A stretch of 64,000 nt of DNA from Desulfuromonadaceae bacterium (GCA_028712075.1 JAQTQX010000009.1:1-64000), one strand, 5' to 3'; numbered from the stretch's first letter, positions 1-8,061 are shown. Made by a program: numbers and translations. Notes: generated by a model not told the origin, from the letters alone.

Positions 1-149
1 ACATGAGCTTGTCCTCCCATACCATCGTATTTAACCAGAATCATGGAGGGAGACAAGGCAAAACTTAGTAACAAACTGAAATAAAAGAATAAACAGAAGA
101 AAAAGTCAGAAATTCTGACCAATTCGGTTAAAAACTCAAGGAGACGAAA

Positions 150-1100
150 ATGAAAAAACAAATTGTCAAAGTATTTGCACTGTTGGTTGCTGTCTTATTT
201 CTGAGTATCACAGTACTGGAATTCAACGCTCATGCAAGGGCGGGTGGAGGCCGGTCATTCAGAGGCAGCGGCTCACGCAGCTATTCCAGACCCGCAAGCC
301 CCTCTTCTCAGCCGAACCAGTCACGGCAACAGGCCGCACCGGCACCAATGCAGCAACAGCAGGGGGGCGGCTTTCTGCGGAGTATGGCAGGCGGATTAGC
401 AGGAGGAATGCTGGGCAGCATGCTGTTCAGCAGCTTTGCCGGAGCAGGAACCGGAGGCGGTATGGGCGGCGGCGGTGGCGGAATCGGCATCTTCGGCATC
501 ATTCTCATCGCTGGATGTGGTTATCTTGCCTACCGGTATTTTAAAAACAAGCGAACCGAAAATTCCTTCGTTCCTGCAATGCAGGGTGGTTATCAGAGAG
601 AGACCATAATCCCTATTTCCGGCACGTTTCAGAGTAATGATCAGATACCTGATTCGGTGGGTGCTGGCCTGGCAAGCATCCATCATAAGGATCCCTCCTT
701 CGATGAAAACCGCTTCAATGACTCAGTAATGGATATGTTCTTCAAAATTCAGGGGGCCTGGATGAATCGTGACTTAACGATGGTATCTGGAATCCTGACC
801 GATGAGATGAAGCGGATACTCCAGACAGACCTTGACCAGCTATTGCGTGATAAGCGGGTCAACAGGCTTGAGAACATTGCGGTCAGGAATGTTGAGGTAA
901 CCGAGGTGTGGCAAGAGGCGGGGCAGGACTACATCACCGCTATGATCTATGCCAACCTGCTTGATTACACAACCGAAGAGTCGACCGGGGTGATCGTGTC
1001 CGGTAGCAAAACAGACCCGGTCAAATTCGAGGAATTCTGGACATTTGTCAAACCCAACGGCAACAATCCATGGCGGCTGACTAGTATCAGTCAGGCATAG
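150..1100 (+). CDS. Tim44-like domain membrane protein
   Basis: The protein has 316 residues. Residues 1-30 form a signal peptide or first membrane segment ending near HARA. A low-complexity Gly/Ser/Pro/Gln stretch follows (about 31-110), with glycine runs leading into a membrane helix near 112-130 and a basic KNKR stop-transfer patch. Residues 170-316 resemble the Tim44/TIM44-like fold (mitochondrial import motor and bacterial MRPL45-like proteins). AAGGAG lies just upstream of the ATG. The next gene follows after 17 bases, so they probably share a transcript. Bacterial Tim44-like proteins are membrane-anchored with no settled role; I infer only a cell-envelope location. Confidence 0.85.
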   Translation: MKKQIVKVFALLVAVLFLSITVLEFNAHARAGGGRSFRGSGSRSYSRPASPSSQPNQSRQQAAPAPMQQQQGGGFLRSMAGGLAGGMLGSMLFSSFAGAGTGGGMGGGGGGIGIFGIILIAGCGYLAYRYFKNKRTENSFVPAMQGGYQRETIIPISGTFQSNDQIPDSVGAGLASIHHKDPSFDENRFNDSVMDMFFKIQGAWMNRDLTMVSGILTDEMKRILQTDLDQLLRDKRVNRLENIAVRNVEVTEVWQEAGQDYITAMIYANLLDYTTEESTGVIVSGSKTDPVKFEEFWTFVKPNGNNPWRLTSISQA

Positions 1101-1117
1101 ACAAAGAGGGGACCATT

Positions 1118-1405
1118 ATGAGCAGCAGAGATGAGTACATCAACAGGATGCAGGAAAAACTGGAGGAGTGGAATGCCGAGATTGACACACTGGCTGCCAA
1201 GGCTGGTGAAGTTACGGCTGATGTCAAGAGTGAGTACCGTGAACAGATTGAATTATTAAAGATAAAGCAGGCTACCGCAAGGCAGAAGATCGACGAACTT
1301 CAGCATTCCGGTGAAAGTGCTTGGGGAGACCTGAAAACAGGTATCGAACTTGCCTGGACCAGCATGGGAGAGGCTATCGATTCGGCCAGATCACGCTTCA
1401 GGTAA
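1118..1405 (+). CDS. Small coiled-coil protein
   Basis: A 95-residue, highly charged and almost wholly helical protein. It has heptad-like spacing (MQEKLEEWNAEIDTLAAK, then KIKQATARQKIDELQ) and a tail with WTSMGEAIDSARSRF. It has no signal peptide and no cysteine. It resembles the sll1863-type short coiled-coil proteins annotated as stress-related in many bacteria; that resemblance is by pattern only. GAGGGGACC precedes the ATG at ribosome-binding distance. It lies 17 bases after the Tim44-like gene and is probably co-transcribed. Confidence 0.7.
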   Translation: MSSRDEYINRMQEKLEEWNAEIDTLAAKAGEVTADVKSEYREQIELLKIKQATARQKIDELQHSGESAWGDLKTGIELAWTSMGEAIDSARSRFR

Positions 1406-1413
1406 CGTGTCAC

Positions 1414-1557
1414 ATGTTGTATCAGTACACAATTGCACTTGTCTGCGGAATTATGACGCTATGCTGCTGCACAACAGGAATAATTTCAGGTCTTTTAACC
1501 AATGACATCAGTACCGCAGGATTTTTGAAAATCTATGCCAAAATTACGGACGGCTGA
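1414..1557 (+). CDS. Possible 47-residue membrane peptide
   Basis: An open frame of 47 codons starts just after the coiled-coil gene. It encodes a hydrophobic helix with a run of three cysteines (CCCTTGIISGLL) and a polar tail. The ribosome-binding site is weak and I recognise no family. It could be a small membrane protein or chance. Confidence 0.22.
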   Translation: MLYQYTIALVCGIMTLCCCTTGIISGLLTNDISTAGFLKIYAKITDG

Positions 1558-1606
1558 TGATTTCGCTGCGGCATATGTTGTTTCTCCTTTCGAGTTGGAA
1601 TATAAT

Positions 1607-1640
1607 AAGCCCCGATGGCCTGATATGGCCAAAGGGGCTT
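1607..1640. terminator. Nested hairpin after the Tim44-like operon
   Basis: AAGCCCC at 1607-1613 pairs with GGGGCTT at 1634-1640, and an inner GGCC/GGCC pair closes the loop. There is no T-run after it, so it may be a weak terminator or an RNA-stabilising hairpin at the end of the 150-1405 transcript. Confidence 0.45.
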
Positions 1641-1663
1641 GAGATGATTGATATTGTGACATG

Positions 1664-1693
1664 AACAAACCGCCTCAAGCGAAGCGGTTTGTT
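1664..1693. terminator. Perfect 10-bp hairpin
   Basis: AACAAACCGC at 1664-1673 pairs perfectly with GCGGTTTGTT at 1684-1693 around a 10-base loop. It sits between convergent genes and could end transcription from either side, though neither flank carries a strong T-run. Confidence 0.45.
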
Positions 1694-1727
1694 AAAATCA
1701 GGCATGAAGTCAAAATACTTTCAGTAA

Positions 1728-1973
1728 CTATGTTAACCGAGACAGATCAGACAACGTGCTCGATATTCGTCCTTTCAGTTCATCTCCTATATCTCCATTC
1801 ATCTGTTCTTCGGGCGTAAATGAAACTAATGACAGTTTTCCGCCTGATGATATTTTCAGGCTCTTTCGGTTACAACTGCTGAACGCAGAATTATCAAGAA
1901 TCGACACATGGGATAATTTAATGCCCATTTTTGCCGCAATGTCATGGGTAAACTTGAAAATCATAGACACCAT
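1728..1973 (-). CDS. Small hypothetical protein
   Basis: An 81-residue open frame without recognised domain or signal peptide. It is polar, with a Ser/Lys-rich middle (SLKISSGGKLSLV) and an acidic segment. It could be a short cytosolic protein or a decayed fragment. The opposite frame is also open, so coding status is uncertain. Confidence 0.3.
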   Translation of the reverse strand: MVSMIFKFTHDIAAKMGIKLSHVSILDNSAFSSCNRKSLKISSGGKLSLVSFTPEEQMNGDIGDELKGRISSTLSDLSRLT

Positions 1974-2011
1974 CCACTTGTGGTTATTCTAACATATAGT
2001 CCGGCATGATT

Positions 2012-2287
2012 TTATTTTGTGCTTTTCAATTTGTGTATTCTAAAGCGTATGAGATGATACATGAAAAATGCGTAGGTTAGAGGCCAGAAGGTGATCATGC
2101 CCAATATTATAACTATGGCATTCTTCTGATATAGCAGGGATGGACGAAGCCATATGAAATGAATAATGAACAGACACGCTCCCACCCAGTAAACATCATG
2201 GAAATACCATCCTGAATGAGAAGTGATTGCAAACAATAGGGCTACCTCATCAAATAACGTGTCAATTTTTAAAAGATTACACTGCAA
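2012..2287 (-). CDS. Small membrane protein
   Basis: A 91-residue protein with two or three hydrophobic segments (VALLFAITSHSGWYF, YWVGACLFIIHFIW, AIVIILGMITFWPLTYAFFM) and a basic C-terminus (FRIHKLKSTK) consistent with a cytoplasmic tail. I do not recognise the family. The aromatic-rich membrane pattern makes it more plausible than chance, but start and function are uncertain. Confidence 0.4.
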   Translation of the reverse strand: MQCNLLKIDTLFDEVALLFAITSHSGWYFHDVYWVGACLFIIHFIWLRPSLLYQKNAIVIILGMITFWPLTYAFFMYHLIRFRIHKLKSTK

Positions 2288-2375
2288 GATATAGCCTGCA
2301 ATTTAGTAAATAATCTGCAGCATCTTATACGTCTCTTCTAATGCCTGAACATCCTCCTGATTCTGATTAAATACT

Positions 2376-2651
2376 TCAGTCACGCAGACAAGCAAATGAG
2401 GTTGCACTCAGTCCCTGTATCTGCAAGCCAGCACCAGACTCTTCTCTTCTGACAACCTTTGCATCAAACTTGAGCCAATGATTTACATGCGATACAGTAA
2501 CGTGAGCCGAAATGTTGACTGGCATTTCATGATCTGTGCGCAGGTACATTCCATATAAACTCAAGTTTTCGGCAGTGCCACAAACCACATTATTGATTAT
2601 ATCGTATTGATGCAGGAGCAGAGTAGTTAACCCTTGTGAAACTTCTGCCAT
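2376..2651 (-). CDS. PilZ-like domain protein, short N-terminus
   Basis: Residues 25-91 read like a PilZ domain, the cyclic-di-GMP receptor fold: ENLSLYGMYLRT matches the conserved (D/N)xSxxG strand, followed by the usual beta strands (VNISAHVTV, LKFDAKVVRRE). The RxxxR motif that precedes the first strand in ligand-binding PilZ domains is not visible; residues 1-22 are unrelated. It may be a non-binding PilZ variant or a gene whose 5' end was replaced. It stands alone, with about 280 bases of empty sequence before the next gene. Confidence 0.5.
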   Translation of the reverse strand: MAEVSQGLTTLLLHQYDIINNVVCGTAENLSLYGMYLRTDHEMPVNISAHVTVSHVNHWLKFDAKVVRREESGAGLQIQGLSATSFACLRD

Positions 2652-2931
2652 TCATTGCTTACGTTTCCAATTGTGGCTTTGCGTGCATACACCTCTGAGG
2701 AGTTACCCTGAGATGTAATCATAGTAAGTGAATACATAAGCAATTTTTATACCGTTTACAAAAGTGTCGGTATTCTAAACAGTTGAGTTTATGATGAAAA
2801 GTACTGCTGGCTATATCGCCTCACAATGACATGTGAAATAGCGGATTGCATGGCATCCAGAATTATTTACATGATGCCGCTGTACAGGACATCTGAGGAA
2901 GGGCTGGCTATGAGAAATAACCCGAAAGTAT

Positions 2932-3411
2932 CTACCGTGAAAACTCACCAACGCTTCCGCCGGTAATCCTCACCAGTTCAGTCGCTACCAGCTCCAGTGT
3001 CCGGTCGGGACGACCGATGCCGCAAAAGATAGTTGGCAGGATTGTCAAAACATCCTCATCGATAAAAACAGCGACATCACCTTGGGGCAACAGAGGCGAA
3101 ACGCTCCCCGGTTCTACTCCGAGGAACTCTCGCACCTCATCCGGCGAGAGGGCGGCAAGGTCACGGCGGTTCACCTCAACAAGGGCAGACAGCCGGGGGT
3201 AATCGACCCTTGCTGTCCCCCGGAGCACCGCCAGTACAATTCTGCAATCCTTCGTGCGAAAAGCGATAGTCTTGGCAAGTCGAGCAACATCGAATGGCAG
3301 CAGCTCCTCTGCATCCGCCATAGTTCTCATCGCCATGTGTTCATGTATGACAAACGGTGCTTCGCTCTGCTCCAGTATTCGCACCAGAATATCAAATAGT
3401 GTGTCCGTCAC
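2932..3411 (-). CDS. YbaK/EbsC-type aminoacyl-tRNA deacylase
   Basis: A 159-residue stand-alone editing domain of the YbaK/ProX family, which hydrolyses mischarged tRNAs (for example Cys- or Ala-tRNA-Pro) in trans. Family features visible are the early VIHEHMAMRTMADAEE segment, the lysine in ARLAKTIAFRTKD expected to bind the tRNA end, and the late GDVAVFIDEDV and GIGRPDRTLEL strands. It is the last gene of the minus-strand operon that begins at 5254, starting two bases after the metallo-hydrolase stop codon. Confidence 0.85.
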   Translation of the reverse strand: MTDTLFDILVRILEQSEAPFVIHEHMAMRTMADAEELLPFDVARLAKTIAFRTKDCRIVLAVLRGTARVDYPRLSALVEVNRRDLAALSPDEVREFLGVEPGSVSPLLPQGDVAVFIDEDVLTILPTIFCGIGRPDRTLELVATELVRITGGSVGEFSR

Positions 3412-3413
3412 CC

Positions 3414-4310
3414 TTATTTCCCCAGATAGCGGCTCTTTACATTAAAACCGATCATCCAGTCAGCCATTGAACGCTGCGGAAGGCTCTTTTTCAGCTCTGT
3501 TGCAATGAAATCGGCATCCTTTGACGTGGCCGCCAGTTCCCGCGCTTTCTTGTCGAACTGCAGCAGATATTCTTTCATGTCGCGCAGGTCCTTCTTGGTC
3601 GAGAGCGGACCATGACCGGGTATGATTTTCTCCACATCCATGTCAAGCAGGGCGTCGATAGTCGAAGTCCAGCCGCTGATGTCACCATCTGCCATAAAGG
3701 GGTGAAAATCAGTAAAGAGAACGTCACCGGCAAAGATCAGTTTTTTGGCAGGCAGAGAGACGACAATGCTCCCGGCAGTGTGTGATGGAGCAAATCGGAT
3801 CAGTTCAACTGTTTCGTTACCAAGATCGATTTGCATCCGGTCGCTGAAAGATAGCGTGGGAAGGAGTATCTCGGTGCCAACCATATCTTCCGGTTTCAGA
3901 CCGAAATTACCGATGTTTTTCAGTGTTCCTTCGCCTACCTGCTTCAGCAGATCACGGTCAGCGGTATGCGAGATCACTGTGGCGCCGATTTTGGCAAAGA
4001 CGCAGTTGCCGAATGCGTGGTCCAGGTGGGTATGTGTGTTGACCACATACTTGATCGGCTTGGATGTTACCTTGCGGATGTCTGCCAGGAACCGTGCCCC
4101 CTCTTTGGCTGAGATCAGGGTATCCACCACCAGCACTCCGTCCGTGCCGATAATTATTCCGGCATTGGCGGCAAAACTGTGTTGAGGGGAACCGTCTTTC
4201 TCTCCAACGTAGGAGTAAACGTTATCAGCGATCTTCGTCAGTTCAGCGAAGGCGCTTTGGGTGAACAGCAGTGTAACGGCGACAAACGACATCATGAGCA
4301 TTTTCTTCAT
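3414..4310 (-). CDS. Exported metallo-beta-lactamase-fold hydrolase
   Basis: A 298-residue MBL-fold enzyme. A signal peptide (1-22, ending AFA) sends it to the periplasm. Metal ligands are clear: HTHLDH at 93-98, SHTAGS, AGDVLFTD and PGHGPL, giving the usual two-zinc site. The pattern fits the SoxH/quinoprotein-relay MBL group rather than antibiotic beta-lactamases; the substrate is unknown. It lies between the MarR gene and the YbaK gene and shares their operon. Confidence 0.88.
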   Translation of the reverse strand: MKKMLMMSFVAVTLLFTQSAFAELTKIADNVYSYVGEKDGSPQHSFAANAGIIIGTDGVLVVDTLISAKEGARFLADIRKVTSKPIKYVVNTHTHLDHAFGNCVFAKIGATVISHTADRDLLKQVGEGTLKNIGNFGLKPEDMVGTEILLPTLSFSDRMQIDLGNETVELIRFAPSHTAGSIVVSLPAKKLIFAGDVLFTDFHPFMADGDISGWTSTIDALLDMDVEKIIPGHGPLSTKKDLRDMKEYLLQFDKKARELAATSKDADFIATELKKSLPQRSMADWMIGFNVKSRYLGK

Positions 4311-4337
4311 TTTTTCATCCTCCCTGGTTTGTGGTTG

Positions 4338-4784
4338 TTACTCTCTTACTCCGTTCCCTTCAAGTGTCGTCAGGATGCGGCGCAGGTACTCTTCAAACTG
4401 ATCTATTTCTTCACCGGAAAATCCTCCGTAAAACAGTTCTGTCATCTCGGATGAAACCTGATCGTAGATGCCACGTAACCGTTTATTCTTCTCGGTCAAC
4501 CGGATCATGATTTTACGCCGGTCGTCGCAGGAAGGAACCCGGCAGATATGCCCAGCTTCTTCCAGGCGATCCAGCATGCTGGTCAATGTCGATTTTCCCA
4601 GCGAGGTGCTTTTAGACAACTCCTGAATAGAGATATTATCCGTTCGCCAGAGGGCAAACATGATTCTTCCCTGAGCCGGGTTGATCTCATCAATCTGGTA
4701 CTCTTTAAGCTTCCTTGCCAGTATTCGCCCGGATAACTGGTGAATCCTGGAGAGCAGAAAACCTCCTTCACGCTGAGTTTTCAC
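4338..4784 (-). CDS. MarR-family transcriptional regulator
   Basis: A 148-residue winged-helix regulator. The DNA-binding core is visible as ISIQELSKSTSLGKSTLTSMLDRLEEAGHICRVPSCDDRRKIMIRLTEK, where the DDRR wing is the MarR hallmark. Flanking helices provide the dimer interface. Its start overlaps the stop of the upstream split-barrel gene by four bases (ATGA), so the two are translationally coupled. The palindrome in the operon promoter at 5293-5306 is the likely autoregulatory site. Confidence 0.92.
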   Translation of the reverse strand: MKTQREGGFLLSRIHQLSGRILARKLKEYQIDEINPAQGRIMFALWRTDNISIQELSKSTSLGKSTLTSMLDRLEEAGHICRVPSCDDRRKIMIRLTEKNKRLRGIYDQVSSEMTELFYGGFSGEEIDQFEEYLRRILTTLEGNGVRE

Positions 4785-5254
4785 GAGGTCTGCCGCAGAT
4801 CTAATTTGAAGTTGTTCTGCTGGTGGTAATAAGTCACTGCTGACGGATTAAAACAGAGGATTGTATATTCCGGATCAACTACCCCGCCCGGATAGTACAT
4901 TTCCCATCCCGGTTGCCAGAGAGCGAGCTTGATTACCGGATCGGTTACGATCTCCATTTTTCCTCCCAGCATCAGGCCACGCCATTCAATCGGAAGACAG
5001 TAATAAATCGAAACTGCTTTATTTAATCTGATCTGTGCAACCTTGGAAGAAGATGTGTTGGTTGTGAAATAGACAAGAAAGTCGCTCTGGTGAGCGGAAA
5101 ACAACGGCGTCAGGCTCGGGAAGGATTTTGTATTGCGCAGGTTGAGCATGGCGCGGGTCTGCGGGAGACCTTCGCCATCTATAGTGGTAACAATGGCTGT
5201 TTCGGCAATCGCCATCAATGAAGCTGCCAGGTTCCGCGCCTCTTGTTCATTCAT
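4781..5254 (-). CDS. Pyridoxamine 5'-phosphate oxidase-fold flavoprotein
   Basis: A 157-residue split-barrel flavin-binding protein. Residues 1-45 carry the usual entry (AIAETAIVTTIDGEGLPQTRAM), followed by DFLVYFTTNTSSSKVAQIRLNKAVSIYYC, the strand-loop that binds the FMN phosphate, and GLMLGGKMEIVTDP. This family reduces or binds small flavin, haem or F420-type substrates. It is first in the MarR-controlled operon, so its substrate or product may be the MarR effector; that is inference. Confidence 0.85.
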   Translation of the reverse strand: MNEQEARNLAASLMAIAETAIVTTIDGEGLPQTRAMLNLRNTKSFPSLTPLFSAHQSDFLVYFTTNTSSSKVAQIRLNKAVSIYYCLPIEWRGLMLGGKMEIVTDPVIKLALWQPGWEMYYPGGVVDPEYTILCFNPSAVTYYHQQNNFKLDLRQTS

Positions 5255-5286
5255 TATGAAATCCCTCCGAGGAAAATATAACGGGA

Positions 5287-5315
5287 AATATAGTTCTATA
5301 TAGAACCTTTGTCAA
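5287..5315 (-). promoter_or_regulatory. Sigma-70 promoter with MarR-type dyad
   Basis: On the minus strand TTGACA (5315-5310) and TATATT (5292-5287) are separated by exactly 17 bases. The spacer is filled by the perfect 14-bp palindrome GTTCTATATAGAAC (5293-5306). A repressor bound there would block polymerase directly. It lies 33 bases upstream of the first gene of the MarR operon. Confidence 0.8.
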
Positions 5316-5407
5316 GCTGGTTTTATTCCGACGTGTTGTCCCGGATTTGCAATTAATAGAGGCTCAAATATTCTGATTTATCTGGCTACATTCTGCTGAT
5401 TTGTAAG

Positions 5408-5658
5408 TACGAGGAGTATTCCCTGGCATTTGCTCTGTCGCAGATGTTTTAGCCGAAGCAGAATGAGTTGTTTAAGAAGAGGCTTGAAGGGTTGCCCCTG
5501 ACAAAGACGGAACAGGAGTATTATTCCCGTTCGGTAAAGAAAAAGGTGGTCGCGCTGGCAAACGCGTAACTGCGTGGTCTTTCGAGGAAGTTGTTTGAGA
5601 AATAAGAGTTGAAGTCTGGTGGTAAACAGGAACGATGGCCGATTGGCCGCCTTTTTTT
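5408..5658 (+). pseudogene. Relic 1 of the 3' end of the 8720-9391 gene, with terminator
   Basis: The stretch matches the last ~65 codons and downstream terminator of the gene at 8720-9391. The reading frame is broken by TAG in place of TCG (after GCAGATGTTT) and TAA in place of GAA (in AACGCGTAACTG). The relic keeps the trailing GGTGGTAAACAGG segment and a weakened GGCC-GATT-GGCC hairpin followed by seven T. It is one of four copies between 5.4 and 9.4 kb. Confidence 0.85.
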
Positions 5659-5725
5659 GATTGAAATACGCTGAGTAAGCACCCCTACGGTTCCTTTCAG
5701 GACTGAGTACATATTGTAAAATGAA

Positions 5726-5760
5726 TTGACAATTTGTACCGACGTGATATTGTCACACTA
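5726..5760 (+). promoter_or_regulatory. Promoter and dyad of the DUF4143 ATPase gene
   Basis: TTGACA (5726-5731), a 16-base spacer and TATTGT (5748-5753) form a promoter. The predicted start of transcription falls at about 5760, the A of the ATG, so the message would be leaderless. The arms TGACAAT (5727-5733) and ATTGTCA (5749-5755) form a 7-bp dyad overlapping both promoter boxes, suitable as an operator. Confidence 0.55.
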
Positions 5761-6926
5761 TGATCAAGCGAACGGCACACACCACCATCATGCGACTGGC
5801 AAAAGGTTTTCCGGTTATTGCCATTACCGGCCCACGCCAATCCGGAAAAACCACCCTTGCCAAAAGTTCATTCCCGGACAAGCCCTATCTGACACTTGAA
5901 GACCCGGACACGCGACTTCTTGCCGAAAATGATCCGCGCGGTCTCCTGTCAGCTTATCCGGACGGCCTGATTCTCGACGAGGTTCAGCGGGCTCCGCAAC
6001 TTTTTTCATATCTGCAAGGGTTTGTTGATGACAACCTGATTCCGGGAAAATATATCCTGACCGGTTCCCAACAGTTTGGCCTGCTTTCAGGGATAACCCA
6101 ATCACTGGCTGGCCGGGTGGGACTGGTACAACTTCTCCCATTTGCCATGGATGAGCTGAAAGCCGCAGGCAAATTGCCGGACAGTGCCGACAAGCTCATG
6201 CTGTACGGGATGTATCCTCCCTTTTATGACCGCGACCTGGCCCCGACGGACTGGTTTCCCGCTTACGTCAACACCTACATCGAACGGGATGTACGCCAAC
6301 TTATCAATGTGCGCGACCTTTCTTCCTTCCAGCGTTTTGTCAGAATGTGCGCGGCACGAACCGGTCAACTGCTTAATCTCTCATCTCTTGCCTCGGATTG
6401 CGGCATCACCCACAATACCGCTTCCGCCTGGATTTCTGTACTGGAGGCGAGTTACATAATTTTTCTGCTCCGTCCCCATTTCACCAATTTCAACAAGCGG
6501 CTCATCAAAGCGCCCAAGCTCTACTTCATCGATACCGGCCTTGCCGCCTGGCTGCTGGGTGTGCGCGAACAGGAGCAGTTGGTTTTCCATGCCCAGCGCG
6601 GGGCACTTTTTGAGAACATGGTGGTGATGGAGTTTTTGAAGAGCAGGTTCAACCGGGGAGAACAGGCTGACCTCTATTTCTGGCGCGACAGCAAAGGTTT
6701 GGAAGTTGATCTGCTGCTGGATGACGGCGCATCCCTGAAACCGGTAGATATAAAGTCCGGTCAGACCATTGTTTCGGATTCGCTGACGCCTTTGAAAAAA
6801 TGGTGCGAATTATCCGGCATACCGGATCGCCCGGCGTGGCTGGTGTACGGTGGCACGAGGGAGCTGTCGAATGGGAATGTCTCAGTAGTTCCTTGGGGAA
6901 AACTGGCTACTGACTTTGTTAAATAA
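5760..6926 (+). CDS. AAA_14/DUF4143 ATPase
   Basis: A 388-residue protein of the widespread AAA_14-DUF4143 family. The Walker A motif GPRQSGKT is at 24-31 and Walker B GLILDEVQ at about 69-76. A sensor segment ILTGSQQFGLL follows, then an inserted winged-helix (SLASDCGITHNTASAWISVLE). The C-terminal DUF4143 domain carries GALFENMVVMEFLK, FWRDSKGLEVDLLL and KPVDIKSGQT, the acidic/lysine pattern of PD-(D/E)XK-like nucleases. Such proteins sit in mobile gene pools and their role is unsettled; a defence or toxin-like function is suspected. It is flanked by relics 1 and 2. Confidence 0.9.
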   Translation: MIKRTAHTTIMRLAKGFPVIAITGPRQSGKTTLAKSSFPDKPYLTLEDPDTRLLAENDPRGLLSAYPDGLILDEVQRAPQLFSYLQGFVDDNLIPGKYILTGSQQFGLLSGITQSLAGRVGLVQLLPFAMDELKAAGKLPDSADKLMLYGMYPPFYDRDLAPTDWFPAYVNTYIERDVRQLINVRDLSSFQRFVRMCAARTGQLLNLSSLASDCGITHNTASAWISVLEASYIIFLLRPHFTNFNKRLIKAPKLYFIDTGLAAWLLGVREQEQLVFHAQRGALFENMVVMEFLKSRFNRGEQADLYFWRDSKGLEVDLLLDDGASLKPVDIKSGQTIVSDSLTPLKKWCELSGIPDRPAWLVYGGTRELSNGNVSVVPWGKLATDFVK

Positions 6927-6933
6927 ATTGGAT

Positions 6934-7088
6934 TTGAAGGGTTGCCCCTGACAAAGACGGAACAGGAGTATTATTCCCGTTCGCGCTGGCAAATGCGAAA
7001 CTGCATGGTCTTGCGAGGAAGTTGTTGGAGAAATAGGCGTGTAGCTTGGTGGTAAACGTGGAAGACGGCCTATTGGCCGCTTTTTGTC
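6934..7088 (+). pseudogene. Relic 2 of the 8720-9391 gene 3' end, with terminator
   Basis: It begins seven bases after the ATPase stop codon and matches the last ~40 codons of the 8720-9391 gene plus the GGCC-TATT-GGCC hairpin. Relative to the intact copy, 19 bases are missing between two TCG triplets, the signature of slipped or short-homology deletion. It shares the variant TTGAAGGGTTG with relic 1, so the two are closer to each other than to the intact gene. Confidence 0.85.
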
Positions 7089-7101
7089 CTTTAGTATATT
7101 A

Positions 7102-7383
7102 CTACCGGTAGACCTCGTCATGACTGCCAATGTCAAGCAGAATGATCTCATGCTCGCTGATCAGCAGAGTCAGAGTAATGCGGTAGGAATAGGTCAATCT
7201 GACGGCATGGCATCCGGAAAGTTTGCCGGTGAGTTGATGAAGGCCAAGACCCGGCTGAAACGGATCCTGTTGCAAAGCGCTGACTGTCGCGACGAAGCGG
7301 GGTTTAAGATCAGGGTGTTTCCTGAAGAACCGGCTTGCCTGACGGATAAACTTTTCCGATGCGGTAACACAGAACATGCTCAT
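7102..7383 (-). CDS. YoeB/RelE-superfamily toxin
   Basis: A 93-residue RelE/ParE-fold protein: MFCVTASEKFIRQASRFFRKHPDLKPRF leads into HQLTGKLSGCHAVRLTYSYRITL and ends LLDIGSHDEVYR, the classic C-terminal GxHxxVY of RelE/YoeB mRNA interferases. These toxins cleave ribosome-bound mRNA. Its start overlaps the antitoxin stop by four bases. The operator palindrome at 7673-7686 would autoregulate the pair. Confidence 0.88.
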   Translation of the reverse strand: MSMFCVTASEKFIRQASRFFRKHPDLKPRFVATVSALQQDPFQPGLGLHQLTGKLSGCHAVRLTYSYRITLTLLISEHEIILLDIGSHDEVYR

Positions 7384-7649
7384 TCTCCGTCAAGGTCGAG
7401 CGCCTTCAGCAGTTCATCAGCAGAGGCAAATTTTCGCACCCGCCCCGCCTTCACATCCTCCAGTGACGCCTTCACCCGAGCGACATACGCCTCCTCTGCT
7501 TCGGCCACCAATTCCTGGTAACGCGCCTCGGTCAGCACCACGTACTCGGGTTTGTTGTTGCGGATGACATGTACGTCACCCGTGGCGATCATTCCGTCAA
7601 CTGCGGCAATGCCGCGCCGTTTGATCTCCTGTGCCGGGATGGTATTCAT
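7380..7649 (-). CDS. Phd/YefM-type antitoxin
   Basis: An 89-residue antitoxin. The N-terminal half (MNTIPAQEIKRRGIAAVDGMI, HVIRNNKPEYVVLTEARYQEL) is the Phd/YefM DNA-binding and dimer fold. The acidic, helical C-terminal part (LEDVKAGRVRKFASADELLKALDLDGE) would wrap the toxin. It is the first gene of the pair, AAGGAG-like sequence precedes the ATG, and it is translationally coupled to the toxin. Confidence 0.88.
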   Translation of the reverse strand: MNTIPAQEIKRRGIAAVDGMIATGDVHVIRNNKPEYVVLTEARYQELVAEAEEAYVARVKASLEDVKAGRVRKFASADELLKALDLDGE

Positions 7650-7672
7650 AACAGCACTCCTTCTGATACCTG

Positions 7673-7686
7673 ATTAAGTACTTAAT
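7673..7686. promoter_or_regulatory. Toxin-antitoxin operator dyad
   Basis: A perfect 14-bp palindrome ATTAAGTACTTAAT lies 24 bases upstream of the antitoxin ATG, where antitoxin-toxin complexes usually bind for conditional cooperativity. Confidence 0.6.
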
Positions 7687-7728
7687 AGTATGCCACTGGT
7701 GAGAGGGGGCAGCAAGTAAATTGTATCC

Positions 7729-8011
7729 GAGCAGAATACCGAAAGAGCTGGCAGCGCAAGGAAAAGGACGAGGAGTACTCCCTTGCCTTTGCCCTGTTGC
7801 AGATGTTTTCGCCGAAGCAGAAGGAGTTGTTTAAGAAGAGGCTGGAAGGGTTGCCTGGCAAAGACGAAACAGGAGTATTATTCCCGCTCGGTAAAGAAAA
7901 AAGTGGTCGCGCGGGCAAACGCGGAACTGCATGGTCTTGCGCGGAAGTTGTTGGAGAAATAAGTGCTTTGGTTTGGTGGTAAACAGCAAAGGCGGCCTAT
8001 TGGTCGCCTTT
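7729..8011 (+). pseudogene. Relic 3 of the 8720-9391 gene 3' end, with terminator
   Basis: The longest relic starts at GAGCAGAAT, equivalent to 9155 in the intact gene, and runs through the stop codon, the GTGCTTTGGTTTGGTGGTAA trailer and the hairpin GGCGGCC-TATT-GGTCGCC with TTTT. Frameshifts early in the segment and at GTTGCCTGGCAAAG destroy the frame. Its trailer is almost identical to that of the intact gene, so it is a later copy than relics 1 and 2. Confidence 0.88.
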
Positions 8012-8061
8012 TGATTTAAGTATGGTAACCCCGTAATTCTCAGTGACTATTGAGCGCGTGC

